Notes: generated by a model from the letters alone, not told the origin. DNA of 64,000 nt from CALUOB01 sp944322305 (GCA_963931605.1 OZ007031.1:1612001-1676000); one strand, 5' to 3'. Positions 27,343 through 36,643 are shown, numbered from the stretch's first letter. Numbers and translations are program-made.

Positions 27343-29109
27343 CTACTCGGTTGCCGTGGACCCGGTCGCCACGGAAGCGGGCAGCGTGTCCGCAAGGGTA
27401 AGGAACATCGCTGAGCGCTGCTTCTCGGACAGGTCGTAGTTGCAGGTCACAAGCGTGAAGATCTTCTCGGCCGAGGAGATCCTGGTCGAGGCGTCCTGCG
27501 CCTGCGTGGCCGCATCGGCGAAAAGCCCGGTGAGGTAGGCTTGCAGCCCGCCCTCGGGCGAGGGCGCGCGCACCTGCAGGTTGTCGGGCGCCACGCGCGC
27601 GCAGAACAGGGGCTCGAACACGTAGGTAGCGTCGCGTGTAAAGTAGTACACGGTCTGCACCTGGTCAAACGTTGCCTGGTCGTGCTCGGCTGCGTCCACG
27701 AAGTTGAACATCATGCCGCTCAGCATGTGGTGGCCGTACAGCGTGGTCTGCGGGTCCACACAACCCGGCGCCGTGTCGTCCATGTCCATGAAGATGCTGC
27801 CGGTGCTGTTGGACGTGCCGTCGAACAGCGTGTTGAGGTAGGTGGTGTTGTTGTCGGTCTGCACCACGGGATAGTTCAGCTCGTTGTTGGGGCAGTAGAT
27901 CCAGCCCACGATGTCGGGGTTCACCGCCGCGAGCCCGTCGAAGTCGATGCGCGGCAGGCCGGCGAGCTCGTCGGTAGCGGCCGTGTCGGACACCGCGTAC
28001 TGGTCCAGCGTGTCGTAGGACTCGCGCGCCTGGCGGTACCCCATCTGCGTGACCACGAACAGCCCGCCGGCCACCAGCAAAAGCGCCACGCCCAGCACGA
28101 TAAGCACCGTGGAGAGCACCGACGAAGCCGAGCGTTTTGCACGCGGGGCGCGTTTGGAAGCGGAGCCGCTTGGCTGCGGCTGGTTGTTGGGGGCGGGGTT
28201 GCGGGGCATGGAAACCGCCTTGGGTGAGGGGGTGGAGCTGGGCATGGCGGGCAGCTGGGCCGTTACGGCTGCGTCACCGTCGGCGTCGGCGCGGTTGGAC
28301 GAGAGGCGCCCGGGGCGGGACGCGGGGGCCGCGGGCGCGGGGGCTGACGACGACGCCACCGCCGCGGGGGCTGACGCACGCACAGGCTGCGCAGGGTCGG
28401 CCAGCGCCGCAAGGCGTCGCGCGCGATCTCGCCGCGCTGCCGGGGAAAGGGTCGCAGGCCGCACGGACGGCGGGTCAGCGTGCGCCGGACGCGAGACCGG
28501 ACCCGCAGGTGTTGCCGCGACGGCCGACCGAGCAGCGCGCGGCGCGGGCGCCGCATGCGCCGCCGCGCCGGAGGGCATGACGGCCGCCGCGTCCGCCGTC
28601 CCGTTGGCAGGTGCGGAATGCGCAGCCGTACCAGCAGAAACGGCAGCAACCGCCCCGGGGCTCGCCTCTGCGCTGCCAGCGCTTGACGGGCGCGAAACCG
28701 TACCCCGCGCGGCTGCCAGCGCAAGCCAGCCCGCCGTGGTGGTGGGCGCCGCCTTAGGCGGCTCGCCGCCCGCGCGCGAGCGCCTAGGCGCGGACGCGGC
28801 GGCAGAGACGGCCGCACCCGCGGAGCCCCCGCCGTTTGCAGCGCCGTTAACAGCATGCGCAACCGCCGCGCTACCGGAAGCCGGGCGGGCAAAATGCGCG
28901 GGCACCGCGCGGTTCTCGCCCGCCGCGCTTGCATTGCCCGTCGCAGACACGTTGCCCACTGCAGGCGCGTTGCCCGCCGCGCTTGCATTGCCCGTCGCAG
29001 GCGCGTTACCCGCCGGACGGAAATGGTTCCCGCACGGATACGGCGCAGCCGAAGCCTCGCCCGCGCATGCAGGCGAAACCTCGGCGCGCTGTTTGAAGTG
29101 ATCGGACAT
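27343..29109 (-). CDS. srtB: Class B sortase with long Ala-rich N-terminal region
   Basis: Membrane transpeptidase that joins sorting-signal proteins to the cell wall. About 325 N-terminal residues are low-complexity (Ala, Pro, Gly, Ser), including repeats of AGNA(P/S)A near residues 33-62. A membrane segment (VLSTVLIVLGVALLLVAGG) and the sortase domain follow. Catalytic residues are His in YGHHMLSG, Cys556 in TLVTCNY and Arg in EKQR; the class B helix insertion is present (DAAEHDQATFDQ). The ATG directly follows the purE stop (TAAATG). The long tail would be cytoplasmic in the N-in topology usual for sortases. Its substrates may include the LPTTS protein at 16639-20442, though class B sortases normally prefer NPQTN-like signals. 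Confidence 0.9.
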   Translation of the reverse strand: MSDHFKQRAEVSPACAGEASAAPYPCGNHFRPAGNAPATGNASAAGNAPAVGNVSATGNASAAGENRAVPAHFARPASGSAAVAHAVNGAANGGGSAGAAVSAAASAPRRSRAGGEPPKAAPTTTAGWLALAAARGTVSRPSSAGSAEASPGAVAAVSAGTAAHSAPANGTADAAAVMPSGAAAHAAPAPRAARSAVAATPAGPVSRPAHADPPSVRPATLSPAARRDRARRLAALADPAQPVRASAPAAVASSSAPAPAAPASRPGRLSSNRADADGDAAVTAQLPAMPSSTPSPKAVSMPRNPAPNNQPQPSGSASKRAPRAKRSASSVLSTVLIVLGVALLLVAGGLFVVTQMGYRQARESYDTLDQYAVSDTAATDELAGLPRIDFDGLAAVNPDIVGWIYCPNNELNYPVVQTDNNTTYLNTLFDGTSNSTGSIFMDMDDTAPGCVDPQTTLYGHHMLSGMMFNFVDAAEHDQATFDQVQTVYYFTRDATYVFEPLFCARVAPDNLQVRAPSPEGGLQAYLTGLFADAATQAQDASTRISSAEKIFTLVTCNYDLSEKQRSAMFLTLADTLPASVATGSTATE

Positions 29110-29571
29110 TTAGGCCTCGGCCATTTCCTTCTTCATGGCGTCGATAGCCGCGCGGTACTCGGGCATGGTCGCGCCGAGGATCTGCGTGGCGTAGATGGCC
29201 GCGTTCTTGGCACCGTTGATGGCAACGCACGCCACCGGTACGCCGGAGGGCATCTGCACCATCGAAAGCAGCGAGTCCATGCCGCCCAGGTCGGACGTCT
29301 TCATGGGCACGCCCACCACGGGCAGGCTGGTGTAGGCGGCAACCACGCCGCCCAGGTGCGCGGCCTTGCCGGCGGCAGCGATGATGACCTTCATGCCGCG
29401 GTCGGCGGCGGTGCTAGCCCACTCGTGGACCTTGGTAGGAGTGCGGTGCGCGCTCGCGATCATGAGCTCGTAGGGAACGCCCAGCGCCTCGAGCTCGGCG
29501 GTGCACGCCTCCATTACCGGCATGTCGGACTTGGAGCCCATGATGATTCCAACCAGCGGCGTCTCAGCCAT
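29110..29571 (-). CDS. purE: 5-(carboxyamino)imidazole ribonucleotide mutase
   Basis: Converts N5-CAIR to CAIR in purine synthesis; class I PurE, 153 aa. Signature elements are GIIMGSKSDMPVM at the N terminus, ASAHRTP, AAAGKAAHLGGVVAA and LLSMVQMPSGVPVA. The open frame continues upstream, but ATG 29569-29571 has GGGAGG seven bases before it and is the family start. The stop is contiguous with the sortase ATG, so the two are likely cotranscribed. No purK gene is seen in the window. Confidence 0.96.
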   Translation of the reverse strand: MAETPLVGIIMGSKSDMPVMEACTAELEALGVPYELMIASAHRTPTKVHEWASTAADRGMKVIIAAAGKAAHLGGVVAAYTSLPVVGVPMKTSDLGGMDSLLSMVQMPSGVPVACVAINGAKNAAIYATQILGATMPEYRAAIDAMKKEMAEA

Positions 29572-29926
29572 GCGGATACCTCCCCAGTAGCGATTTCCTA
29601 ACACCTGACAAGTATAGCGATTGCCGCTACCCCCGCACCCGGCAAACGGCAGGATGGCGCCGCCTTCAAACTTGCCCAACGCCGAAGCCTTGCCCGGGAC
29701 ACCGCTGCGCGCAACCTCAGGACCGGCCCGAAGCACCCCTCCCCGCGCAGCACCGGGGTCCGACCCGCAGCGCCCCCGCGCAGCCGAGATCCAGCCCGAA
29801 CCGCAAGCCTCGCGCTGAGCGGCAACACGCGCGCCCGCAGCGGCCCGCATCCCCGCTCCTCCCAAACACCGCAGCGTTAGTGGGTATACTGAACGAACGG
29901 TAACGGACGTCCGCAAAGGAGATCCC
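29572..29926. promoter_or_regulatory. Divergent spacer purE/lemA; possible lemA promoter
   Basis: A 355-bp GC-rich spacer. A TATACT -10 box at 29885-29890 lies 37 bp before the lemA start; no good -35 is visible. Apart from that and the two ribosome binding sites I see no repeat or gene here. Confidence 0.4.
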
Positions 29927-30478
29927 ATGCTTCCCGTTATTATCGCCGTTGTGGTTGTGGTGGTGCTGGTCGCGATCTGCGTCAGCATGTACAACAACAT
30001 CGTCACCCTGCGCAACCGCATCGACAACGCCTGGCAGAATATCGACACTCAGCTGCAGCGCCGCAACGACCTCATCCCCAACCTGGTGGAAACGGTCAAG
30101 GGCTATGCCGCGCACGAGAAGAGCACGCTCGACGCCGTGGTGAGCGCCCGCAACGCCAGCGTCGCCGCCCCCACGCCCGAGGCCAAGATGGCCGCCGAGG
30201 GCGCGGTGGCTGGTGCCCTGCGTCAGCTTTTCGCTGTGGCCGAAAGCTACCCCGACCTCAAGGCCAACCAGAACTTTGCGCAGCTCCAGACCTCGCTCGA
30301 GACCACCGAGGACAAGATCAGCTACGCCCGCCAGAGCTACAACGACTGCGTGCTGAACTACAACAACGCCATCCAGACCTTCCCGGGCAACGTGTTCGGC
30401 GGGATCTTCCACTTCCAGCCCCGCCAGGGCTTCGAGGCCGCCGAGGAGAGCCGCAACGTCCCCGAGGTGCGCTTCTAG
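29927..30478 (+). CDS. LemA family protein
   Basis: A 183-aa membrane-anchored protein with one N-terminal helix (residues 3-23, nearly all Val/Ile/Ala) and a long helical bundle outside. The family core is VTLRNRIDNAWQNIDTQL, RRNDLIPNLVETVKGYAAHE and YNNAIQTFPGNVF. LemA proteins are widespread and associated with envelope stress or with TPM/YgcG proteins; the biochemical role is unknown. RBS AAAGGAG precedes ATG 29927. Transcription is convergent with the deacetylase gene, and the space between holds a 123-bp inverted-repeat element with a terminator-like core. Confidence 0.93.
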   Translation: MLPVIIAVVVVVVLVAICVSMYNNIVTLRNRIDNAWQNIDTQLQRRNDLIPNLVETVKGYAAHEKSTLDAVVSARNASVAAPTPEAKMAAEGAVAGALRQLFAVAESYPDLKANQNFAQLQTSLETTEDKISYARQSYNDCVLNYNNAIQTFPGNVFGGIFHFQPRQGFEAAEESRNVPEVRF

Positions 30479-30536
30479 CAGAGGCTCTGACCTGCCGCTG
30501 GGCGAGCGCAGACGGCAGGTTGATACCCCAAGCTGG

Positions 30537-30659
30537 AAATGGATGTGGTTTAGCCGCCACCTTCGAAGTAGACAGAAAAGCCGCAGGCCTTCTACCTGCG
30601 GCTTTCTTTGTGCGGAGAGGCGCTCTACTCAGCGGGACACGCTTAAACCACATCCATTT
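30537..30659. repeat. 123-bp inverted-repeat element, copy 2
   Basis: Perfect 16-bp termini AAATGGATGTGGTTTA at 30537-30552 and the complement at 30644-30659. The core is an 11-bp perfect hairpin. It is homologous, in opposite orientation, to the element at 13983-14107. It lies between two convergent genes. Confidence 0.87.
30577..30605. terminator. Bidirectional terminator hairpin within element copy 2
   Basis: Stem AAAGCCGCAGG with its perfect complement, loop CCTTCTA, followed by CTTTG on the plus strand and TCTGTC on the minus strand. It sits between the convergent lemA and deacetylase genes, where a shared terminator is expected. Confidence 0.65.
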
Positions 30660-30693
30660 TCACTCTGGGCGCATACTACCCGACAGATACCCG

Positions 30694-32235
30694 CTACTCA
30701 GGCAGCACCGCGTCCTCGGGCATGGACACCTTACCTTCCACGACCTCCTCGGGGAACCGCCCGTCGAGCTTCATGAGCTCGCCGACCGTCACCAGCTGGT
30801 AGCCGGCCTCTTTGAGCTGGTCGATGATCTGCGGCAGGGCCTCAACGTCCTGCGAGCGGTTGCCGCCGCCGTCGTGCATCAGCGCGATAGCCCCATTGTA
30901 GGCGTTGCCCACCACCGCGTTCACGATCGCGTCGGCGCCGGGGCGCTTCCAGTCGAGCGTGTCGATGTTCCACAGCACGTTGCAGCTGATAAGGTCGCCG
31001 GCACGACCCCACTCCGTCGTGGTAAAGGCCCCGTAAGGCGCGCGGATCATCTGCGGGCGGGAGCCCGACGCCTGCTCGATCCGGTCGGCCGCCGAGCTGA
31101 TCTCGCTGCGCAGGCCGTCGCGGTCCTGCTCAGGCAGGTTCATGTGCTGGTTGGTGTGGCTTGCCAGCTCGTGCCCCTCGTCGGCCACGCGCTTGCACAG
31201 CTTGGCGTAGTTCTCGGCGTTCTCTCCCAGATTGTAGAACGTGGCGTGCACGCCCTTCTCTTTCAGAATGTCCAAGATCTTGCCGGTGTACTCGCTCGGG
31301 CCGTCGTCAAAGGTGAGCGCCATGTACTTCTTGCCGTCCTGGGGCTTGGGGTTGAGGTAGGAGACCACCATGTTCTGCGGCTCCTTGGTGACCTTCTTGT
31401 CCACCTTCTCGCCCGAGGTCTTGCCAGTCCAGACCTCCTTCTCGCCCGCCTTGCCCCACTGCGATACAAACTGGATCGCACCCGTGCCGTTGGCCTCAAC
31501 GCTCGGCGCCACGACCTCGGTGGAGACCTCGTGCTCCTCGTGCGTGTCCACGCCGTCGGTGACCTCGAGCGTGTCGCCCGAGAACACACCCCGGCTGGCA
31601 AACTGGTCGACCGGCAGCTCCTCGCCGTTCACCACCACGGTGGCCGGGGTTCCGCCACCCTCGGTGATGACGTTCTCGGAAACCGAGAGCAGGTTGCCCG
31701 GCTTGGCGCCGAAGCTGTCGTTGTCGCTCAGCAGCTGCTCAACCGTCACGCCCTCGTGCACGTTGAGCTCCTGCGCGTTCACCGTAACCGGCACTGTGCG
31801 CAGCACGAACCACCACACGCCCACAGCAACAAGCACCACGGCCAAGCCCGCCACAAGCGCTAACGCGGCGGTGGGGTTGCCCTGACGGCGCGGCGGCTTG
31901 CGATAAGGATGGTTGTACCCCGCTTGCATGTTTGCGCGAGAAACACGGCCGAACGCCTCCGGGGCGCTCGTGCCCGGCGCACCGCCTGCTGCGCCGACGC
32001 GCCCCTGCGGACGAGCAGCGCCCGCATCGGGTGTGTACGCCGCCGGCGGACGAGCAGCCCCGCGGGCCGGTCCGTGCGAAGAGGACGCGCGGCCGCCTGG
32101 ATGCGCGGCACCATGGTTGGAGGCGGCGTTCGCTCCGGCAGCGGCACCGTGGCCGTGCGGATGCTCTACGTAGCGCATAGTGGGATGGGGTGACGAGGGA
32201 GCGTTGCCGAATCCAGGACGATGTTGCTGCCCCAT
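30694..32235 (-). CDS. Membrane-anchored polysaccharide deacetylase (NodB domain)
   Basis: A 513-aa protein: disordered Ala/Gly/Pro/His-rich cytoplasmic tail (1-118), one membrane helix (122-146), an extracellular ubiquitin-like/DUF348-type region (about 147-290) and a CE4 NodB domain (about 300-490). The catalytic and metal motifs are intact: TFDDGPS (308-314), SHTNQH (359-364), RAPYG. Such enzymes deacetylate peptidoglycan or surface polysaccharide and can give lysozyme resistance; the exact substrate is not evident. The ATG at 32233-32235 has a TAAGG-type site. The next gene upstream is a paralogue with the same architecture but a ruined active site. Confidence 0.9.
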   Translation of the reverse strand: MGQQHRPGFGNAPSSPHPTMRYVEHPHGHGAAAGANAASNHGAAHPGGRASSSHGPARGAARPPAAYTPDAGAARPQGRVGAAGGAPGTSAPEAFGRVSRANMQAGYNHPYRKPPRRQGNPTAALALVAGLAVVLVAVGVWWFVLRTVPVTVNAQELNVHEGVTVEQLLSDNDSFGAKPGNLLSVSENVITEGGGTPATVVVNGEELPVDQFASRGVFSGDTLEVTDGVDTHEEHEVSTEVVAPSVEANGTGAIQFVSQWGKAGEKEVWTGKTSGEKVDKKVTKEPQNMVVSYLNPKPQDGKKYMALTFDDGPSEYTGKILDILKEKGVHATFYNLGENAENYAKLCKRVADEGHELASHTNQHMNLPEQDRDGLRSEISSAADRIEQASGSRPQMIRAPYGAFTTTEWGRAGDLISCNVLWNIDTLDWKRPGADAIVNAVVGNAYNGAIALMHDGGGNRSQDVEALPQIIDQLKEAGYQLVTVGELMKLDGRFPEEVVEGKVSMPEDAVLPE

Positions 32236-32503
32236 TGGAATACCTTACTTTCAGAGTTGTTTAAGCGGCGAGTATTGGTGAGCATACCACGCCGCCCGGA
32301 CAGAAATCGCACCAAAGCTCTCTCAATCGGAAAAGCGCAGATACCGCACCGCAAAAGCCCGTAGCAACCGAGGGCAGAGCGCGGTGCCGCACGTCTCATC
32401 ATAGCCAACGCGCGGCCGTCGGCAACGCGCAGCCTCAAAGCAGCACACTGCTCAACGATACGTTGAGATTTGTGCACAGCCCAACGGGCTCGCCGCAGCC
32501 GCC

Positions 32504-33922
32504 CTACTCTTCCGCCGCGTGCGCGGTGTCGGCGTCGTCTTTCTTCTCCACCTGCGGCAGCACGGCGTCCTTGGGCATCTCGGCCGTGCCCTGCGCCACC
32601 TCCTGCGGGATGTCCGGGTCGGTGGCCAACAGCTCGGAAAGCGTCACGATCTGGTAGCCCTTGGCGGCAAGCCCGTCGATGACGCTCGGCAGGGCGGCAA
32701 GGGTCTCGCCGTCGGTGGCGCCGCTGTCGCTCAGCAGGATGATGTCGCCGTTGGAGGCATAGTCGACCACGTTGGACACCACGGCGTCCGCGCCGGGCAG
32801 CAGCCAGTCGCCGGAGTCGACGTTCCACTGGATGTTGCACGCCACCAGATCCATGGCGTCTGCCCACTGCTCCTCGCCAAACGACTGCAGCGGCCCGCGG
32901 AAGTAGCGCGTCGTTGCGCCCGTGGCGTCTTGCAGGGCGCTGAAGCTCTCGGAAATGCGCTCGCGCAGCGCGGCGGAGGAAAGCTTGGCCAGGCTCGCGT
33001 TCTCCATGCCCATGGAGCCCACCTCGCATCCCGCGTCAACGATCGCGCGGGCCGTGTCGCTTCGCCTCGCAACCTCCTCGCCCACCAGGAAGAACGTGGC
33101 CTTAATGCCCCTGTCCTCGAGCACGGAGAGAATCTCCTCGGTCTCGGAGCTCGGCCCCAGGTTGAAGGTCAGCGCAACGTAGGAGCCCTCCTCGGGGATC
33201 ACGTTCTTGCAGCGCACGACACAGTCCTGCACCTCGCGCACCACGCCGCGGTCCTGCGTCTTGCCGGAAACCTCGCCGGTCCACACCTCGCTGCGGCCCG
33301 GCACGCCCCACTGCGCAACGTACTGCACGGCGCCCGAGCCCTCCACGGTGAGTTTGGGCTGGATCTCGGTCGCCTGCACCTGATGCGCCTCGTAGGTGTC
33401 GTCACCGTCCTTCACGGTAAGCTCCTCGCCGCCGGTGAGCTGCGTGGCGTGCTTGGCGTCGCCGGTGAGCTTCTCGCCGTTGAGCTCGGCCTCAAAGGGC
33501 TCGCCGCCGTCTTTCTCGAGCACCGAGTCGTCCACGGCGAGCAGGTCGCCCGGGTCAGGCTCGAGGCCCTGCGCGGAGATCACCTGGTCGATGGTTGAGT
33601 TGATGCGCACATTGGCCGCCTCGCCGTTGAGGGTGATGGCCACCGAGCGGTTAAGGTACAGAACCACGCTCGCGCCGAACAGCACCACCGCAACGCCCAG
33701 GGCGATAAGCACGTAGGGCAGGCGGCTGTTCTTGGGCCGACGCGGCGCGCGGCGGCCGAACCCCTGCGAATGGCGCAGGTCGGGCATGCCGCTTTGCACC
33801 GGCCGCAGGTTGGCCATGTGCGAGCGGCGCGAGGGCAGGTGCCGCCCCGCAGCGCGGCCGCGCGGTTGCCGATGGCGGCGCATCCGGGGATTCTGCTGGT
33901 AGGAGGTGGTGTATTTGGGCAT
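32504..33922 (-). CDS. Catalytically degenerate polysaccharide deacetylase paralogue
   Basis: A 472-aa protein aligned along its whole length with the neighbouring deacetylase: Arg-rich cytoplasmic tail (1-68), membrane helix (69-91), ubiquitin-like extracellular region and NodB-like domain (about 245-455), even ending in the same MP(E/K)DAVLP motif. The enzyme motifs are changed: TFNLGPS (252-258) replaces TFDDGPS and SMGMEN (303-308) replaces SHTNQH, so the base Asp, the metal Asp and both metal His residues are missing. RGPLQ replaces RAPYG. The frame is intact, so this is a pseudoenzyme rather than a decayed gene, perhaps binding glycan or regulating its partner. Start 33922 follows GGGAGA. 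Confidence 0.87.
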   Translation of the reverse strand: MPKYTTSYQQNPRMRRHRQPRGRAAGRHLPSRRSHMANLRPVQSGMPDLRHSQGFGRRAPRRPKNSRLPYVLIALGVAVVLFGASVVLYLNRSVAITLNGEAANVRINSTIDQVISAQGLEPDPGDLLAVDDSVLEKDGGEPFEAELNGEKLTGDAKHATQLTGGEELTVKDGDDTYEAHQVQATEIQPKLTVEGSGAVQYVAQWGVPGRSEVWTGEVSGKTQDRGVVREVQDCVVRCKNVIPEEGSYVALTFNLGPSSETEEILSVLEDRGIKATFFLVGEEVARRSDTARAIVDAGCEVGSMGMENASLAKLSSAALRERISESFSALQDATGATTRYFRGPLQSFGEEQWADAMDLVACNIQWNVDSGDWLLPGADAVVSNVVDYASNGDIILLSDSGATDGETLAALPSVIDGLAAKGYQIVTLSELLATDPDIPQEVAQGTAEMPKDAVLPQVEKKDDADTAHAAEE

Positions 33923-34012
33923 CGTTTCTCCCAGCGTAAACTTGCCGGCAGGCGTTGGCGGGCCTTGGTGCCCGCGCACCCCCGCGCGGCAAGCGTTTGC
34001 GCGCTGAGCGCG

Positions 34013-34801
34013 TCAGTGTTTCTTTTTGGAGGTGCCCGCGGCCTTTTGGTACTCGCTCTTGAAGGCCGAGAACATCCCGTGCGTCTTCTTGAGCTGGCGT
34101 CCCAGCGCGCGGCCGCCCTTGCTCACCGCCACGGAGGCGGAGTCGTCGAACTTCTTGGCAGCCTTGCTGGCTTGCGCGCCGATCTTCTCGCCAGCCTCTT
34201 TGGCTTTGGCGCCCACCACCACGCTGGCCTCGGCGGCCTTGGCGGCGGCGCCCCCCTTGGGCGCAAGCTCGCGCGCTTCGTTGCGCACCACCATAAAGCC
34301 GCTTTCGTACCCCACGATGTAGGACGCCGGCAGCTCAACGGTGCCGAGCAGCGCCTCGGCGGCGGCGCCCTCGGTCACCTCGAAGTAACCCACCGCGCCG
34401 GTTTTGAAGTCTATGACCGCGTCCGAGCAGTACCCCATCTTCTTGCCGTCCTCGGTGCGCACGTCCATGCCCACCCACAGGATGCAGCGGTCGAAGTCGA
34501 GGCCCAGGCGGTCGATCGCGCGCTTGTCGCACGCGTCTTTGCGCGCGTCAACCACCAGCGCGCCGTCGCGGTAGCCCAGGGAGTCCAGCGCCACGAACAC
34601 GTCGGGCTGCTTGATCATGCCGGCGATGTCGGGCTGGCGCACCATGAAACCCACCGCGCGGGTTCCGTCAGGCGAGAAAACCGCGTGGTGGATCTTTCCC
34701 AGGCGCGGCAACGTGCGGGGCACGCCGTCCTTGTCGGTGCGGCGCTTCTCGGGCAGGTCGCGGCACACGCGCAGGCGCTGCAGCTCCCGTACGGAGAGCA
34801 T
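34013..34801 (-). CDS. PRC-barrel domain protein
   Basis: A 262-aa protein with an N-terminal PRC-barrel-like region (about residues 1-80; LRVCRDL, RLGKIHHAVFSPDGTRAVGFMVR) and probably a second barrel (about 100-170; GMDVRTEDGKKMGYCSDAVIDF), then an Ala/Lys-rich helical C terminus ending in KKKH. PRC barrels act in RNA processing and envelope or photosynthetic contexts; the role here is unknown. Its ATG overlaps the stop of the YtxH-type gene (TAATG), so the two are coupled. Confidence 0.72.
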   Translation of the reverse strand: MLSVRELQRLRVCRDLPEKRRTDKDGVPRTLPRLGKIHHAVFSPDGTRAVGFMVRQPDIAGMIKQPDVFVALDSLGYRDGALVVDARKDACDKRAIDRLGLDFDRCILWVGMDVRTEDGKKMGYCSDAVIDFKTGAVGYFEVTEGAAAEALLGTVELPASYIVGYESGFMVVRNEARELAPKGGAAAKAAEASVVVGAKAKEAGEKIGAQASKAAKKFDDSASVAVSKGGRALGRQLKKTHGMFSAFKSEYQKAAGTSKKKH

Positions 34802-35175
34802 TACGCCTCGACGGGCATGTCGGCCGTGGGGGCAACCGGCTCAACCACCACGTCGGCGGCGGGGGTGGTAGAGGCCACGGCGTCGTTCAGGCTCTCGCGC
34901 AGCTGGTCCATGCGCTCGCGGGCGAGGTCGACCTTGGCACGGAGCTGATCGGTCTTGGCGTCGACCATGGGACCGAAGTCGTCAACGGCGGAGCGCACCT
35001 GGTCGCGCGTGCTCTCGTACATGTCAACAGCGCTGTCCCACGCGTCGTTGGCAGCGTCGGCGGCCATGGCGCGGGTCTCAGCGCCCGAGCGGGGAGCGAG
35101 CAGAATGCCGGCAACGGCGCCGGCGGCAGCGCCCATGAGGGCACCGGTGAAGAAACCTAAGGTGAACTTGCTCAT
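34801..35175 (-). CDS. YtxH domain protein
   Basis: A 124-aa protein with one N-terminal Gly/Ala-rich membrane segment (FTLGFFTGALMGAAAGAVAG, residues 4-23) followed by LLAPRSGAETR, the hallmark of the YtxH/general-stress family, then an amphipathic helix to about residue 95. B. subtilis YtxH is a SigB-dependent stress protein of unknown function. RBS TAGGAGG precedes the ATG. It is coupled with the PRC-barrel gene. Confidence 0.85.
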   Translation of the reverse strand: MSKFTLGFFTGALMGAAAGAVAGILLAPRSGAETRAMAADAANDAWDSAVDMYESTRDQVRSAVDDFGPMVDAKTDQLRAKVDLARERMDQLRESLNDAVASTTPAADVVVEPVAPTADMPVEA

Positions 35176-35335
35176 AGCTTCCTCCTAGCAATAAGGGAGT
35201 GCGTACGTGACGTTGATTATACCCCGAATGCGCGAACGCCCTCGATCGTTCGGGCAGACGGTAACAGAGCGGCCGCAACAGCAACCGCGCGCCGGCAAAA
35301 CGTTCCAGTCCGGGCACCGACCCCTTAGACGGCCG

Positions 35336-36628
35336 TCAGGCGGCCGGCAACGAGCAGGTGAAGCGCGTGCCGTCCTCGGCGGTGCTCGTGACGCCAATCT
35401 TGCCCTTGTGCGCGTGCGCGATGGACTGCGCGATGAAGAGCCCCAGCCCAAACGAGCTGCCGTCGGTGCGCGACGAGTCCGCACGGTAAAAGCGGTCGAA
35501 CAGGTGCGGCAGCACCTCGGGGTCGATGGGGTCGCCGGAGTTGCGCACGCCGATCACCACGCGCGTGCCCTGGTGCTCGGCTGCCAGCTCCACGCGCGCC
35601 TTGCCGGGCGGACCAGCGTACTTCATGGCGTTGTCGAGCAGAATGCGCACCAGCCGCTCGAGGGAGTCCGTGTCGCCCATGCAGGCAAGGCCCGGCGCAA
35701 CGCTCCAGTCAAAGTCGATGCCCTTGTCGAAGGCCACGGCCTCGAACTGCAGGCACGAGCCCTCGGCAAGCTCGCTCACGTCCACGCGCGCGGCAGGCTC
35801 GTGCTTGCGCGCGGCGGCGCTCTCCTCTTCCTCGCCGGCGCGGGCGGCAGCCAAAAGCTCCTCCACCAGCTTCTTCATGCGCTTGCCCTCGTCCTCTATG
35901 GCGGCGAGCCACGTGTCTTGGTCGCCCACCGTCTTCTCGGGATGCTGGCGCATGATGTCGGCGCTGGCCAAGATCACCGTGAGCGGGGTCTTGAGCTCGT
36001 GCGAGGCGTCGGCCACGAAGCGCTGCTGCTGGCTCCAGGCGTTCTCGACCGGGCGGGTCACGTAGCGGGCAAACAGCACCGCCAGCCCAAAGAGCAACGC
36101 GAGCCCCACCACCACGCGGAACAGGGCGTCGCCAATCGAGCTCTCGATGTTGCTGTCGATGGCGCCGGTGTCAAGAAACGCCACGTTGTAGCCGTCGTCC
36201 GTCTCAACGCGGGCGTACATGATGCGCAGGTCGGTGAGGCGCCCGCTGTCCGACGGGCTCTCAAGCGCGCGGTCGAGCGCCTCCGAAAGCACCTCGGGGT
36301 AGATGTCGACCGTGTCGGCGTTGCTCGCGATAACCAGCCCGTCGGTTGTGACGCTGGCGCAGTACACGGGGTAACCCGAGCCGGCCAGGTCGTCGAGGGT
36401 GCTGGCGGCGTCGCGCAGCGCGTCCCCCTCCTGCGAGGGCGTGCGCCCGATGCGCGGCAGCGAGAGGGCGGTCGGCCCTATCTCGGCCGAGAGGTGCAGC
36501 ACCTTCCCGGCGGCCGCGTTTATCTTCACACCCAGCCACAGCGGCCCCGCCAGCACCGAGACAACCAAGATGATGCCGACGAGGCTCGTGATGAGGATGA
36601 CGATCTTGCGGCGCAGGCGCTTGAGCAT
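35336..36628 (-). CDS. Two-component sensor histidine kinase
   Basis: A 430-aa membrane kinase: helices at about 9-31 and 170-190 enclose an extracellular sensor of about 135 residues; then a HAMP-like linker, the phosphoacceptor DASHELKTPL with His210, N box LLDNAMKYA, and ATP-lid GSSFGLGLFIA. The G1-type motif reads NSGDPI instead of the usual DNGPGI, a variation found in some Gram-positive kinases. It starts 15 nt after the response-regulator stop, so the two form one operon. The signal is unknown; envelope stress is plausible given the neighbouring YtxH, PRC and deacetylase genes. Confidence 0.92.
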   Translation of the reverse strand: MLKRLRRKIVILITSLVGIILVVSVLAGPLWLGVKINAAAGKVLHLSAEIGPTALSLPRIGRTPSQEGDALRDAASTLDDLAGSGYPVYCASVTTDGLVIASNADTVDIYPEVLSEALDRALESPSDSGRLTDLRIMYARVETDDGYNVAFLDTGAIDSNIESSIGDALFRVVVGLALLFGLAVLFARYVTRPVENAWSQQQRFVADASHELKTPLTVILASADIMRQHPEKTVGDQDTWLAAIEDEGKRMKKLVEELLAAARAGEEEESAAARKHEPAARVDVSELAEGSCLQFEAVAFDKGIDFDWSVAPGLACMGDTDSLERLVRILLDNAMKYAGPPGKARVELAAEHQGTRVVIGVRNSGDPIDPEVLPHLFDRFYRADSSRTDGSSFGLGLFIAQSIAHAHKGKIGVTSTAEDGTRFTCSLPAA

Positions 36629-36643
36629 GGCAGGCGCGCGCCG

